Origin: Oncomelania hupensis
Taxonomy: Eukaryota; Mollusca; Gastropoda; Littorinimorpha; Pomatiopsidae
NCBI GenBank assembly: GCA_036898135.1
Contig: CM072516.1
Location: 64,342,982 to 64,406,981, forward strand
DNA length: 64,000 bases
Direction of reading: 5' to 3'
A model generated the notes under the pieces. That model made no database searches. It was given only the letters and a program-made list of their open reading frames with translations, and was not told the DNA's origin. Shown piece by piece: positions 46,201-60,700 of the stretch. Within the stretch, counting starts at the first letter, position 1. Every line of letters starts with the position of its first letter. The position numbers were made by a program, and so were the translations under genes.

Positions 46201-49200
46201 ATGTTGTATAGAAAGAATAAAGAATAATGTCTGATTCTGTTGTTGTTTTCCCCCCAGAGATTTGAAGATGCCAGTGACCGAATCACACTGTGAGTATTAA
46301 GTATAAATGTTCCTACTTTATTTCATTATTTATTGATAAATTGTCAATCTGTGTTCACATCAAAATCTTATTAATGTGAAGTATAGGGGTTGGGGTGAGA
46401 TAATTATGGATAAAATGAGGGCACGAGCTGTACACTATAGGCTAGTGCATGTTATCATTAAATCAATCCATCTTTCATTTAATGTCTGTTCACACATTTA
46501 GGTGATATAAGACAATTAAAATTAAACTTACTATTTTAAAACAAAATTACAATCACTAAATCAATCTAAAACCATACCCACATGAGATTTAGCAGTAACT
46601 GTCACAACTTTGATAACTTTGGGATTATACAGAACCATATTTAATACAGAATGTCTATATTCAACTATGTTATCTCCATTTACTTCAAATAATGTAAAGT
46701 AAGTCTAGCTGAACCTTTGAGATTGTTCTTTCTTCAGTTACAAGCCATAATATTTGTATGGGTCGATTGAGTTTATTTTTAAGTTCTTTCTGTTTTTCTC
46801 TCTTTCCTTTAATCGGTCTTGGAGCTCAACTTTAAGGGTTCCTGGTTTCCTATTTTTGTCCTTTGAAATACACTGTATGATATACAATTTGCGATGGTGG
46901 TAAAGGGCTAAACTGCTTTTAGTATTTTCAGACTTATTTGGAAATACTTTCAAATGGGGTGGTATGTGGAGTGGGGGTATCAGAATGATCCAAATGTTGG
47001 TCTGTCCATCGGTCCATTGGTTCGTTGGATGCCGTATCTCAAGAACCGTTAGTGGTCTGCCTCCCATGCCATCAAATTTGCTCTACTGCAAAGGTCAAGG
47101 TCACTGAAGTTGTTAACATGCTTTGCTCAGTTTCTCACAAAAGGCTGATGCCATTTTGTTGAGTTTTAGTAATACAGGCCTGAAGTTTGACCTGGACCAA
47201 CTGCAAGACCCGGAGGTGGCAAAAATATTTCAGACCACACTTGGAGGAAATTTGCACCACTGCTCATTTTGGGAGCTGGTGAAGTAGATGTCAACACCAT
47301 GACCACCACCTTCAAATCAGCTGTGACAGATGCCGCCACTGAGATCCTTGGCAAGCACCGGCCAAAGAAAAAGCCATGGATCACACCTGAACTTTTGGAC
47401 CTGTGTCATAAACAAAGAGAGATGAAAAAGAAAAACAACATCTCACAGGGAGCTGATGCCTACTGAAAAATCACCAATGGCAACCGAAAAGGCATGCACA
47501 CAGCAGGGGAGAACTGGGTGGAGGATCTATGCCAGGAGGTGGGGAACAGTCTGAGCGGGAGCAACAGCGGGGGAAGGGAAGGGAGTGCCTGCCGGATTGT
47601 GGGGCGGCTGACAGGTTGTTGGACAGCCCAGGATCTCCACGATTTGAGGCAGGTGTGGCATGTGCCTTGCAGGGGAACAGGGGGTCTTGGACGGGTGGGC
47701 AGAGTGCTGCTCTGACCTTTGCGACCACACACTGAGCGGAGACCCATCAGTTCTGGCATGTCCGGAAAAGAGGGGGGAGCGAGAGGTCCTCCCGGTTTTT
47801 CGGGAGGAGGTTGGTGCAGCGGTGCGGTCACTGGGGAGGGGGAGGTCGGCAGGAGTGGACAGCGTGCCTGCAGAGCTGCTTCAGGCAGGAGGGGGGGCGA
47901 TGATTGACGCCCACGCCATTATCTGTGGCAGGATCTGGCGGAGTGGGGAGTGGCCTGCACCAAGGACCAAGTCGCTTGTCGTCACTCTTCCAAGGGAGGG
48001 TAACCTTCGGGAGTGTGAGAGTTGCCGCACCGTCAGCCTCATCGGCCATCCTAGCAGGGTCCTCCTGAAAGTAGTGCTCAGCAGGCTGGGGTCCCGGGCT
48101 GGACAGGTCATGGCTGGGGAGCGGACGGGATTCGGGACAGGACGAGATGCAGCTGAACGGATTTTCAACCTCTGAATAATCTACAAGAAATACCTGCAGC
48201 ACCGGCAACATCTATGTCATGTGTTTGTGGACTTCAGGAGGGCATTTGATCGGGTCTGGTGGGCGGCCGTGTGAGTGTGCCACATCGGCCCTGAAATTAT
48301 TGAGGTCATCAAGGGCCTGTGTGGCGGGGCGGCCGTTGCAGGTCTCCGTGGCGGTGCCATTGGAGGCTGGTTCGGGGCAACGGTCGGTGTGCATCGGGGA
48401 TGCCTACTCTCTTCGTCGTCTTCCTGGAGCGCATCGTGTCAGATGCCCTTGCGGATCCCGGGGGCACGGTGGGCATGGAGGGGAGGGGGGGTGGAGCAGT
48501 CTCCAGCCTTCATTTTGCGGATGACGTTGATGGATTAGCTGGAGAGGAACGGGGGCTTGAACATATGGTGCAGAGGCTTGGCACCACCTCTGGAGTCTAC
48601 GGAATGGAAATGGGTGCAGAGGGGACTAAAGTGATGATCAACAACGCCGGTGGCATTAGCACGGACATCGGGGTCCAGGGCTCTTCCCTCAGCACGGTTT
48701 GTGGCTTTGAATGTTTAAGAGCCATTGTGTCAGACCGTGGGTTCCAACGGTAGGTCCTCTCCAGGATTGTACAGACAACTGCTGCCCTGGTGGGGTTGGG
48801 GCCAATTTGGAAAGACGGGACCATCGGTCTACATTCCAGGGTGGGGCTGCTGCGCTCCCTTGTCATCTCCGTCTTCCTATACGCTTGCGAAGCATGGACA
48901 CTCGCGGCGGATCTGCTGTGAAGAATGGGGGTGAGGTGCTGCAGAAGACTTCTGGGCATTTCCTATGCCCAGCACATAACCAGCGACAAAGTCTGACAGA
49001 CCATCTGTGCACTATGGTACGCTAGTTCATTACATTGTACGCATCACAGGAGATCTACATAATTATGTACATGGTCTTTTGATATTGCATCAGGAGGGGT
49101 TGGATTGGAATCAGGAATTAAAGGAGGTGCATGGTACGAAAGTATCTTGAAAGTGTTTCAGCCTGACAGCTTCTTTTGCCAACCTGTTCCAGTCCTTGAT

Positions 49201-52200
49201 AGCCATAGCGTCATGCTTGGTTTATGCACCACTTGCAGAATGTGCCTTTGTATATAAATTATATTTGGTTTTATAGAACATTAAATAATCAGCTGTCATT
49301 TTGCGTTACATGGTAATGCTTATGGATTTGTAGTGAACCTTCATTAAGGCTCCGCAATAATTATAATTGTTGACATGACTTCAGTTTGTGCACTGTACCG
49401 TTGATATACACACACTGATAGCTATATATTCTAGATCTCTGTGATTGCAGTATTTAAGGGGTGAGCTACTCCTTTCAGCATAACATATTGCACAATATTA
49501 ATCTGCATGTATGGCTTGGTGAAGTACTTGTACAGCATACAGCTGGTCAGTTCTTACTTAAAAGCTTTCACATCTTCCCTTCATTCTTGGTGTGTCGAAT
49601 GCTTCTCTCTCTATTTGTCTGTGTCTCTCACTCACCTTCTCACCCCCTTGTTTAGCTATTCCTCCCATCTTGTCCTCCTCCTCCTCCTCCATCTTTGTCA
49701 TCATCACCAAGACCACTATCTTTGATCAGGGCTTAGCTTTTTTTCCCCCTGGAATAAAGCTGAGAACTGCTAGCATTCAAACTTTACAGTAATGAGAAAC
49801 AAATAGGTTTGGTTCTTTAGTGTCTTGTCCACCTGACAAGAGCTTATCTCAAAAATGTGCACTGTGATGAATCCAATTGTCCAATTTGTTTATCATTGTT
49901 ATATTTCTGAGTATTCACTTGCAGTATTCTGTTTCCTAAAATGCGGTAAAAGAAGATGTTCACGATATAACCAATTTGTTTATCATTGTTATATTTCTGA
50001 GTATTCACTTGCAGTATTCTGTTTCCTAAAATGCGGTAAAAGAAGATGTTCACGATATAACCAAAAACTATAATGTAGAGAAGGCACAGTCAGAATAGGA
50101 GGTAGAGCAATCTCCAACCTCCGTTTTGTGGATGACATTAATGGATTGGCTGGAGAATAACAAGAACTTGAACAGCTGGTACAGAGGCTCGACACCATCT
50201 CCAGAGTCCCAGGCCAGTCCATCAATACAGTGCATTGCTTCAAATATTCAGGAGCCATTGCATCAGACAACGGGTCCTGACAGGAAGTCCTCTCCATGAG
50301 AGCATAAACAACTGTTGCCCTGACAAGGTTGAAGCCCATTTGGAAAGACACGACCATCAGTCTACACTCCAAGGTAAGGCTGTTGTGCTCCCTTGTCATC
50401 TCCATCTTCCTATGTGCTTGCGAATCAAGCCATTGGACAACATGATGACATGCTCACAATGGTGACCAAACGGAAACTCCGATGGTATGGTCACGTCAGC
50501 AGACATCAGGTCAGGCAAACACCATCCTGCAAGGCACGGTGCAAGGAGACAGAAGAAGAAGGAGACAGAAAAAGAGGTGGGAGGACAACATTTGAGAATG
50601 GACTGGCTTGACACTGAGCGAAGCCATGAGGTTGCTGAGGACAGAAAACAATGGAGAACGCTGGTTAAATGATCATTTGTGGTGCCCCAACGACCTTCGA
50701 GTTATGAGATAGGATATGATCATGTAGAGCCAAAAAATGTTGCCTTGGCTGTTGTAATACCAATTGTATTTGGTAGAGTGAAACTGGCAGTTAGGTATAG
50801 TATGACTGCTGACGTTTTTCTAGCTAGTAGCAAGTACTGGTGAGCGCTGTAGCGTGTTGGGAAAGCATTTCCTTGTATGTGCCATACACGGTACGCCATT
50901 TGCTTGATTCACTCGTCAATAGTTACTTGCTGTTCTCCACTCATTCATTCCTATCCTATCCTATCCTGTCCCATAACCCGAAGGTCGTAGGGGCACCACA
51001 GATGATCGTTTAACCAGCATACTCCATCTTTCTCTGTCCTCAGCAGCCCTCATCTTTCTCTGTCCTCAGCAGAGCTCATTCATTGCTCCAGAAAAACAAA
51101 GCCCACAAAAGTTGCGAAGATGCATGAGAAGAAATTTTTTAAAAATAAAAATAATTGGTACAATCAATGGTTAGATAAACCGGCCGTGAAGAATGTGTAG
51201 CCAAATAACATGGGTTTAAGCAACAGATTTCACATACAGGTTTAGCTGAGAGTTTTCGAGCCCTCGAGGCGTCTCAGCTATGCTGTTTACACTAAGAAAG
51301 CGATGCTGGGTTTAGAGCGCCTATTCCCATATGGGCAGAAATTTTACAAAACTAAGATGACAGTAGACAGGTAAAAAGTTTGCAGGCAGACTGGAAATAA
51401 AATAGTAGGCAGTGAGAGATTGCTGAGTGGTTATATTTGATCATTCGCTGAGTCAGTAACAAAATACATAACCTGTTTCTAAACTGTCAATAACACATTG
51501 CGCTTACCTCAGTGGGGGAATACTATCTAGAGCAAACCCATTTTATAAACCTGCCTGTGCTTGTCAGCTGTATGATGAAAATTTGTATGCATGACCTTTA
51601 TCATTCGAGTATGTAGTTATAAATGTGCCTGTGTCTGTTTATTTATGTCATTCTGCCACTCGCTCTGTCTGTTTTTTGCGTCTGTCTCTTTCTTCCCATC
51701 CCCTCCCCTCCCCCAACAAAAGCAAGAAATAAAATGTAAAAATAAATTAATTAAAACAATAGAACTTCGAATAAGGGTGCTTTGTCATCCAACACACTGC
51801 ATTATGTATATATATAATATATACACACACCACAGGATTTTTTAACTGAATGAAAGTCATACACTGGGATGTTGTGGGTCGTGGTATATTACGGTCATTG
51901 GGTCAGACTTCTGTTATATAAGGAACATGTTATGTGATGTCAAAGGTTCTGTAGTATTTGTTTTATGGACTGCTATACCTATTACTACAAGTGTCAGACA
52001 TTTTTTGGGTGGGTGAAGTGGGAATGGAGAGGGGCATGGAAATTCATTTAGGGTCCTGGTACATTACTGTCAAGCTTCTGTTGTATTAAGTGATGTTGTT
52101 AGAAATTTAAAGCATATAATAGGCCATTTGGCCAATTCAGTCACAAACCTTTAGGACATTTTGAAAATATTTTGGCCATCATTTCACTTTGAATTACAAA

Positions 52201-53831
52201 AAATGTTGCAACTAACAGTGCTTCAGATTGTTTTCAGACATCATGGGCCCAATGACCCATGGCCATGCAAAATGATGGGTCAATTTTGAAAAAGATGGGT
52301 CATTGACAATCGAAGGTATTCGTATCGTATGTTCACCTAGTCCTTCTTGATTTTTATGACGCCCAGGCTGGCGCATTCACGTTGACTGTTACGCGCCATT
52401 CTGATAAAATATGCGCCAATGGCGCGGGCGCACCAACAATCTGAAGCACTGAACTAATACCACACACAGAACACTGATGAAAAAAGTTTCATTTGCATTG
52501 ATTAACAACAAAACAATATAACATTTGATGAAATGACTAGAATGGATAACTAATAAACTCTACAACTGAACTGTGACTGTGAATCCCTGATGCAAATACA
52601 TAAAACAAAAACAAAAAAATAATAAAATGTACTGGCATGACACCTGACATGACTAGTCATATCCCTCAATCTCTGAAGACAGGCTTCTAGGTTTACACTT
52701 TAAACCTTTCTGAATTTAGCCTTCTCCCACACAGACAGTGCTTTGTAGGGGTCAATGCTTCCCTGATGCAGCTTGACTCTCAAGAGCATGTCATGGTTTT
52801 CAGATATTTTCAAATAAGTTTCGGCTTCTTTTTCAGCGGCATTTCAGAAACGAGAAGTGTTATTGCCGGAAGCATGCCGTTCGCAACAAAAGGAGTTACT
52901 CTAACAAAAGACGGTAGAACAATAAGACTGTTTACTTGAGGCTTATGAACGATCCCGGATATAGAGTACTGTCCCTTAGGGCGTAGATGAATAACAATCA
53001 AAATGGCAAGTATAAAACCTGGCGGGACTGCCTGTTCGGCGATGTTTTGCATCAACGCACGATGGACGGAGATGGGGCTTTCGTTTTTTACATTCCCAAA
53101 AGAAGAAACAAGGGTTGTTTTTGTTTGTTTATTTTTTGTTTTTGTGTGTGATGATGTATTGTTGAGGTTAGCTAAGGCGGCAGATCAAGATTTAGTATTT
53201 AGGCTATTAGTAAATTACATTATTAGTTATTATAACAGTACACATGTGACATAGTCACATACGGTTATCGAGAGGAACTCCACACTTTTTTGTAAATGAA
53301 TAATCACGTTTGTTGAAAGTTTATCATCACTGTAGGAGTGTTTGTTGTTTAAATTAATGAACTTGTTCAAATTGTAAGTCAGCTTGAGCTTTGCTTCTGC
53401 CAGCAAATTGTACATGTTGTGTGCATGAAGCTCAAAAAAAGTCATGGCACAGTTGATCACACAGTTTGGCAAAGTAGTCAGCACTGAACTGGCTTGTGTG
53501 CAGGGCAAGTGTGCTCTTATGAACAACATCTTCAAGCTTTTCTGTAAGATCCGGGTACTTTTTGCACTAAAACTGTCCAGTTTGTCTCTGTCTCAGAAGG
53601 GAAGACAGAGCAAGAAAGTTTTGCAATTTACAATTGTGTAAATTTAATGAACCTCTTGGAGATATGTGCAACAAAATGGGAATATTGTATTCCAAAATAA
53701 CATTATTCCATGAATATTTAGTCCTTGCCTAATGTCAATAACTAATAATAATAAATAATATAAAGTACAATTAAATTAAATTAATTTAAAAAATGAAAAT
53801 GAAAAATATATAAACTGTGTATAACAATGAC

Positions 53832-53880
<49 letters not shown>

Positions 53881-54571
53881 GTAATGCTTGGTTAATTCAC
53901 AACAACACCTTGGAGCATGTTCATGGTGCATTGGTGCGTTAATCTATTGGGCACCAGTGCCTCTATCCTAAAGGAGACTTTTTGAATGCTCAGAAACGAT
54001 GTTTAGATCCGGTTTTTGCAAATATTAGACCCCACCCAAAATGTTTGAATAATACATAAAGCACGGTTAAAAACATTTATTTATTTTTTAATTTTACTTT
54101 TTTTTGCACTTTTGATCTTGACATCAAAGGCACTTTAAATATGTTTGTGTCTTTGTCTCGCAACGTGATAATGAAAAGACTTTGGAACCGCGTCCTTCTT
54201 CTTTTACTTTAGTTAAAACAAGATTACAACTTTTACCGAGGTTCATAAGCCCAGGAGGGCTTTAGAGCCAAAAGAAGGTGTGGGAGGTGTGGGGGTAGTT
54301 GTAATTTGGGATGGAGGGGAGGGGGGAATGGAAGTTGAAACTCTACTCAATCTCATACCTTCTTAACCATGTTCGTATGTTGGCCATTATATCCATATAT
54401 AATGTGAGTGGTAACGAAGTTACACAGCCCGACTGTCCTCAGGCTTATTGATCGAAGACACCTTCTCAAACCTATAATTCAGTAGCATCATTATGAGTAT
54501 TAAGGGATGCAGTTAATCTCCTCTCTCTCAACATGGATGTAGAGCCCTTCAGCCTGGATGCTTGATGATGG

Positions 54572-54618
<47 letters not shown>

Positions 54619-55974
54619 CACAGGCACACACAAGAAAACAAGCCTCATCAGCTAATGCTCTTGCAGCAATTTCCTTCTCTTTCAGTTTGTGTGTTCATAA
54701 TATATATATTTTATATTGTTGTGGATAGCAATAGAATTGTATGCTACTGTGTACATTGAAGTCAACAAGAGTAGTGTACTTAAAAACATGTAATTTTATG
54801 GCTTCTAAACCGCTTTATGGACATGTATATATGTATACACTTTAAACCAGTTGCAGCCGTTTACTACTTTTAGTTTTGCCAGAAAAAAAGGTGTAGAAAG
54901 GGGTTGAAGCTTCTACCACATGTGTTACCTATGTCAATATTAGTGTGTTGAAATAAGAGGTGTTTAGTATGATTTGTATGAGGCTAATAACATGATTTAT
55001 CATCTGCATGATATTTAACATGAATGATGGTATGCAGACACACAAACATTACTGTTAATAATTGATAATTACATGTTGACTTAGTTTGGTGCAAGTAATA
55101 TACTTGGTAACAAATAATACAGTCATTTTTGATGTAATAAAGAGGTGTTGTATTGTATAGTTGTATATTGTATAGGAACACTCAAAATTCACTGTATAGT
55201 TGTATATATTGTAAAGGGAACACTCAAAATTCACTGTATATATTGTATAGGAACACTCAAAATTCACTGTACTGTGCAGGACACAAGTGCACTCACACCG
55301 CTGCCCTCCCTCCCTCTACCTTTCCATTCCTCTGCCCCTCCCCCCTCCTCCTTGCCCCTCCTCACCTTCCAGGTTTGTTGACATTACATGAAAAGGGAAA
55401 GGAAGGGAGAAAACTTAAAGTAAGTGAGAGTTAAACTTTAACATGAATGTTTTGCCCGCCTTTGTTTTTAGAAATGTGCAACTGCAAGCTTTTGGTTTAG
55501 AAAGGCGCAACTGCTAGCTTTTTTATTTATAACACAGGCGCCTGGGTGCGGTAGCTTCTCTCAATAGAACGCGTCCCTTAAAAGTGCTGAGAGACTCGAG
55601 ACGCATTCTATATAGATACAAGCGCTGGTTTAGAATTTGCAAGCCTTTAGTTTGGAATTGGCAAGCTTTTAGTTTAGAAAATGAGCAAGGTTTGGGCTTC
55701 AAAATGTGCAAGCATGTGGTTTAGAATGTTCAAGCTTGCATAGAGGAGAAAGATGTGCCTGAAAAATAAAATTATGTTGTGTGAAATTTCAACTATTTCT
55801 AGTCTGCAAGCTTGCAGGTACAGAATGGCCTGTTTCCACAGTGCTTGGGGTCGGCACCGATTTGTCAATAGCAGCGACATTGTCTAATGCAACAAGAGAA
55901 TTATATTATTTGTTCACCCCACCCCACCTCCACCTCCACCACACGCATGCACACAAGCATGCGCACACACGCGT

Positions 55975-56005
<31 letters not shown>

Positions 56006-56969
56006 TATTTGCTGCTCTCTCCACGTAACAGACTTGTCAACTTTGCAAATTGGACATTGGCAGGCTGTTGATATTGCTGATTCATGGCTGAGCGAATGAA
56101 ATCTGTCAACAATAATGTTCTTCAAAATACAACCTGGTCTACTTGTGTTACCCCAACTGTTATAATTATTACCATCTGTCAACTTAGCTGCTCTGATTTA
56201 TGTCACCCTTATTTTCACTCTGGTTGATTTCAGTTTTGCGATCTCATGTACTCAAAGGCAGTAAGAACCTATAAGAACCATGCACGCCCGTGCACTAACA
56301 TGCGCACCCACCACAAGGTCACGCCACACCCCACCATGAATACATGCAACTACTACGATAAAATAAAACATGCTCCTAGTATAATCAAATACAAGTTATG
56401 CTGAAACACTATCATTTTCTACACTGAAAATAATTTGGAGAACTTTGCACACATGCACACAGTCAAGCATGCACGCACACACACACACGCCACACCCCAC
56501 CCCACCCCACAAGGTTTAAAAATACTTTGGAGAACTTTGCATCTGCATCTACAAGTAATAGACAACCATTCACAACATCAATGTGCATGGGGAACACATG
56601 CAAGCTGGTTCCCAAGTTACAAGGCCTGACTGCCGTTGTAATGCACATGAATTGTATAAAATAATTCTGAAGTTCTTATTGGTGAAGATAGAATTATAAA
56701 AGGCTGGTTTGTATACTTCTTTTAACCTGATTATTTAGAAATATCTCAGGAAAAGTACCCAGCGCTTGCACCTTTAACACCAAAGGAACTACTTGCCATC
56801 AGATAATTTTCGTTCATCCTTTCACTAGTTGTAAAGTGGACATGCCCTAGGCAGCTGGGCAGTCTTTAATGAATTTCCTGTGATGAGATACTCATAAGCC
56901 CAACAATCTTTCTGTGCCTCCTGTTCCTTGTAACAATTCACATTGGACAGGCATTTAGCGGACCATCTG

Positions 56970-57003
<34 letters not shown>

Positions 57004-57698
57004 TGATCATCATCATCGTCTTATTTTGCAGTGTTGCAGTTACTAACTAGCGCACATTCACAGGGCCTTTGATAGCCCAGATGCACGCCTCACAGAACTA
57101 TGAGTAGAACTATATGAAAGAAAACTCTGGTGATCACTATAATAATTTTCTTTGTGACCCTGCTGTCACTACTGTGACCCATACTGAGAGATCCATTTAA
57201 GTCAAGGCTGTTCTAGAATCCCTGATTCTCAATGTGCACTGGGACCTTGAATTACATTCTACGTAAACTACATTCATCATTGTTGGAAGATGTTAATTTT
57301 TAATTGTTTTATATGTATGCTGTTAATTTTTAATTGTTGTATATGTATGCTGTCTTATTGGAATGGAACATGGCGAAAATCAATGTGGGGAGTGAAATAT
57401 TGCTTTTGAGAGTTTGGGTTTGGGATGCTAATAGGTTATAGGTCAAAGCTTAGAAACTTCAAAGAGTTATTCCAACAACTTAATTATTTGTGTATATGTG
57501 GAGGTACTAGATAAGACCATAGACCAGGAATATTCTCTCTCTGATAAGACTGATCGTATGTGAATCTTTATGGAAGCATTGTATGGTTATTATATTAGTG
57601 TATAGTTTGTAGCATGAATTGTTTTGAAGGAACAATCTCACCCTCCACCACCCCCTTGTTCACTTCATCGGCCTCCCTTAGTTGTCCTCTTCTTTAAC

Positions 57699-57767
<69 letters not shown>

Positions 57768-60700
57768 ACCTCATCCTAACCCTCTGTCTCTCTGCATCAG
57801 TGCTTGCAAGAGGGAGTCTAACCTTATTCTCTGGGAAAGAACCATTCATGTGTGTTCCTCTCTGCGTGGTACTTTTCAGTGATGATTGAAAAGGAAATAG
57901 GTCTCCATAACAAGTTTCATAAGGTGATAATAGGTATGGCATGTTCTCACTCATTATCATTATTTCTACACTCACTCTCCCTCTCTTCACTTTCTGTGCA
58001 TGCAGGCATGTGTGTGTGTGTATGTGTGTTAAAAAGAGTGGTGGTGGTGTAATATTTCATTGGGTGTTCATAGTGTGCTGTACGTTCTTTGCTACTAGTA
58101 AGGAAATCTGTTTTCTCACGTGGACTTGTCAAGGAAACGGATGATGTGACACTTTCAGACATTTCCTATGACGGCTAAGGCGACAAGGGACAGGTCAAGA
58201 TTACAGGCATACACTATATTGCTTTTGCATATTTATATATATATATATTTTTTACCAATAGTTATTTCTCATTGCCCTGCTTCCCTTTTCTAGGGTAAAG
58301 TGACATCATTGCCAACGCAACTGTGCACTCTGTACTTCCAGTTGGTCAGGGAAAAAAATGAATACATGCAACTACTACAATAAAATAAAACATGTTCCTA
58401 GTATAATCAAATACAAGTTATGCTGAAACACTATCATTTTCTACATTTTTTAGAATTAATTCCTTCTCTACATTGGTTAGTAGGATCAAGGTTTTAGGTC
58501 TAGACTTCCAACCTGAAGAGAGAGAAACTTTGAAACATTTTTATTAGGGATAAAGATTTTAGACTAAATTAAAGAGAGAGAGAGAGAGAGAGGGAGGGAG
58601 AGGGAGAGAGAATGGAGAAGTTATACTAAATAATATGGCCAGTTTCAGGATCAAGGGCTCAAAGTATCCTGTTTGCCCCTATTTGCTTCCAGGATTAAAG
58701 CCATAGCATTATTCATGACCATCCTTGCATTTTAGCATGCATAATATGAAAAATAATTGTCTGTAATATTTGTGGGTTAACAGTCAGTGCATCTGCCTGA
58801 CTTTGAAACTGTGGTAGTGGTAGTAGTAGTAGTAAATTGAGGATGAAACAGGCCGTGACGCCTTTATGAATGTCCTATCTCATTCACACTTTGCTTTGAA
58901 CTATACAAGCATGCAATTTTCCTATTGGTAGTACGGGGTCAGCTCGTTACTCCCCCGTATCACTACTCCCCCGGCTCGTTACTCCCCCAGCTCGTTATTT
59001 TAAGAATGTAGGAATCGGAAAGTGATTTTTGTAGAGAAAAGGGTTAGGGCAAGGGTTAGGGATAGCTCTGCAACTAACCCTTACCCGAACCCTTTTCTAA
59101 AAAGTTTACCTAGTTCGTCTCCTATAGGCGACGAAATAGGTCGAACTTTGTTCAAAATAACGAGCTGGGGGGGTAACGAGCCGGGGGAGTAGTGATACGG
59201 GGGAGTAATGGGATGTTCCCGGTAGTACTCATCAAAGCAATAGAATAAATCTCAGAAATTTGGTATTGTGTCCAACTGGTTTTTTTAAATAGTTAATATT
59301 TTGTGCACTTTTTATATTTAGTAAACTGTTCCAATGGGAAGAAACTCTGTTAATGAAAAAAACATTTTAATGATATTAGTATTAGAATGCAGTTTAAGAA
59401 TCTTACCTTGTGGTTCCTGATTTTGTTGTGGTGAGATGTTAAGGGCTTCAGTGTTGTAGATCAGTAAAACATGATTGTGATTCTAGCAGGAAAAATTCAT
59501 TGAAAATGTATTACGCAAGTTTTTAACACTGAATCTTAAAATCAATTGCTGCAGACATTAGTTCCCAATATTGAAGTGCTATAATGCTAATAGTTGCAGA
59601 CACACTATTATGGCCCTATTATCACAGAAAACAACGTGTTTGCAAATAGATTCTATTCTGGAAATGTGATCTTATTGGTTGAGATGTGAGAGCGTGGACA
59701 GTTAAGAGTTGTGGCAGCTAGTGACATCAAAGAGCTTATATTAGAATATTCTTTTTCATCTTTCTTATTTTGATTTTTTTTTTTTTTTTTTTGGTAGCAG
59801 TACTTACTTTGATTTAAATGTTCGCAAATACCTTCATTTTTGAAATAACATATTTCAGATGATGGATCCCCGAGTTCAATCTTCTCTTCACTGTTTCATT
59901 TACAGCACAGTTAAAAGCCACCTACTGTCAAGTAGTACTGCCATCTCTGTAGTTATTATTATTACTTCATCGTTCTTATATAGAGCTTTTCCAGCTCCAG
60001 AGCTGCTCCAGGCGCTGGTTGATACAGGACCTAACTCAAGCTGCCCGAGGCGCCTACTTGCAACATTTGGGTGCATGGTCGGATGCCTAGTCGGCTGAGC
60101 ACAATCCTGGGCAAATGGGGACAGGGGAGAAGACCTAGTGCTTGCTGGGTGGATTTGTGTCGCCGGCACTCAGCCGTCTAAAACATGAGCATCAAGTTCT
60201 TTCAAGTCTGTGCGATGGAATGTGAGCGTTCATGCACAGACTAGACCTCAGTTTATACTCTCATCTGAAGGAGTTATATAAGCTAGCTAATGCAGTTATA
60301 TTCTCTAGTTTTGTCAGTTTGTGTTTCCAAATGTTGATCTACAAGCCTCACTTTTAGCACCTCACTTCCTTTATAAGGAGTTCTGTTTTATTACTATTAT
60401 AGCTGCATTTGTTTTGTGCTTTCAGAAACCGTTTAGATCTGGATCTGTCTATGTGCATACACGAGGCCAATGCTGCTCTGAAGCTGTTCTTCACTAACCG
60501 CTTTGCTGATGCTCTCCACCGCATGAAACCCTAGTAAGCTGGTGATCATTCAGTGTTTTTTGTCAGCCAAACAGTCGTTAACTCAGTGAGTAATTCTTTC
60601 AGCCAGTCAGCCAATGACAAAATCAGCAATTTATTCCCTCAGTCAAATAGTCAGTCACCTGCTTACTGATTGACGATCATGAAGATAAAATAGCCCTTGT

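Noticed and set aside
47471..47907. Overlapping high-GC ORFs with Pro/Arg- or Gly-rich proteins
   Set aside because: They arise because the hypermutated LINE is G-rich and stop-poor. Homology supports only the broken LINE frame.
57694..57990. Arg/Glu-repeat ORF
   Set aside because: Encoded by (TC)n/(GA)n. No other coding evidence.
59038..59095. Telomere-like GGGTTAGGG repeats
   Set aside because: Only two or three imperfect units inside the foldback element. Not a telomeric array.
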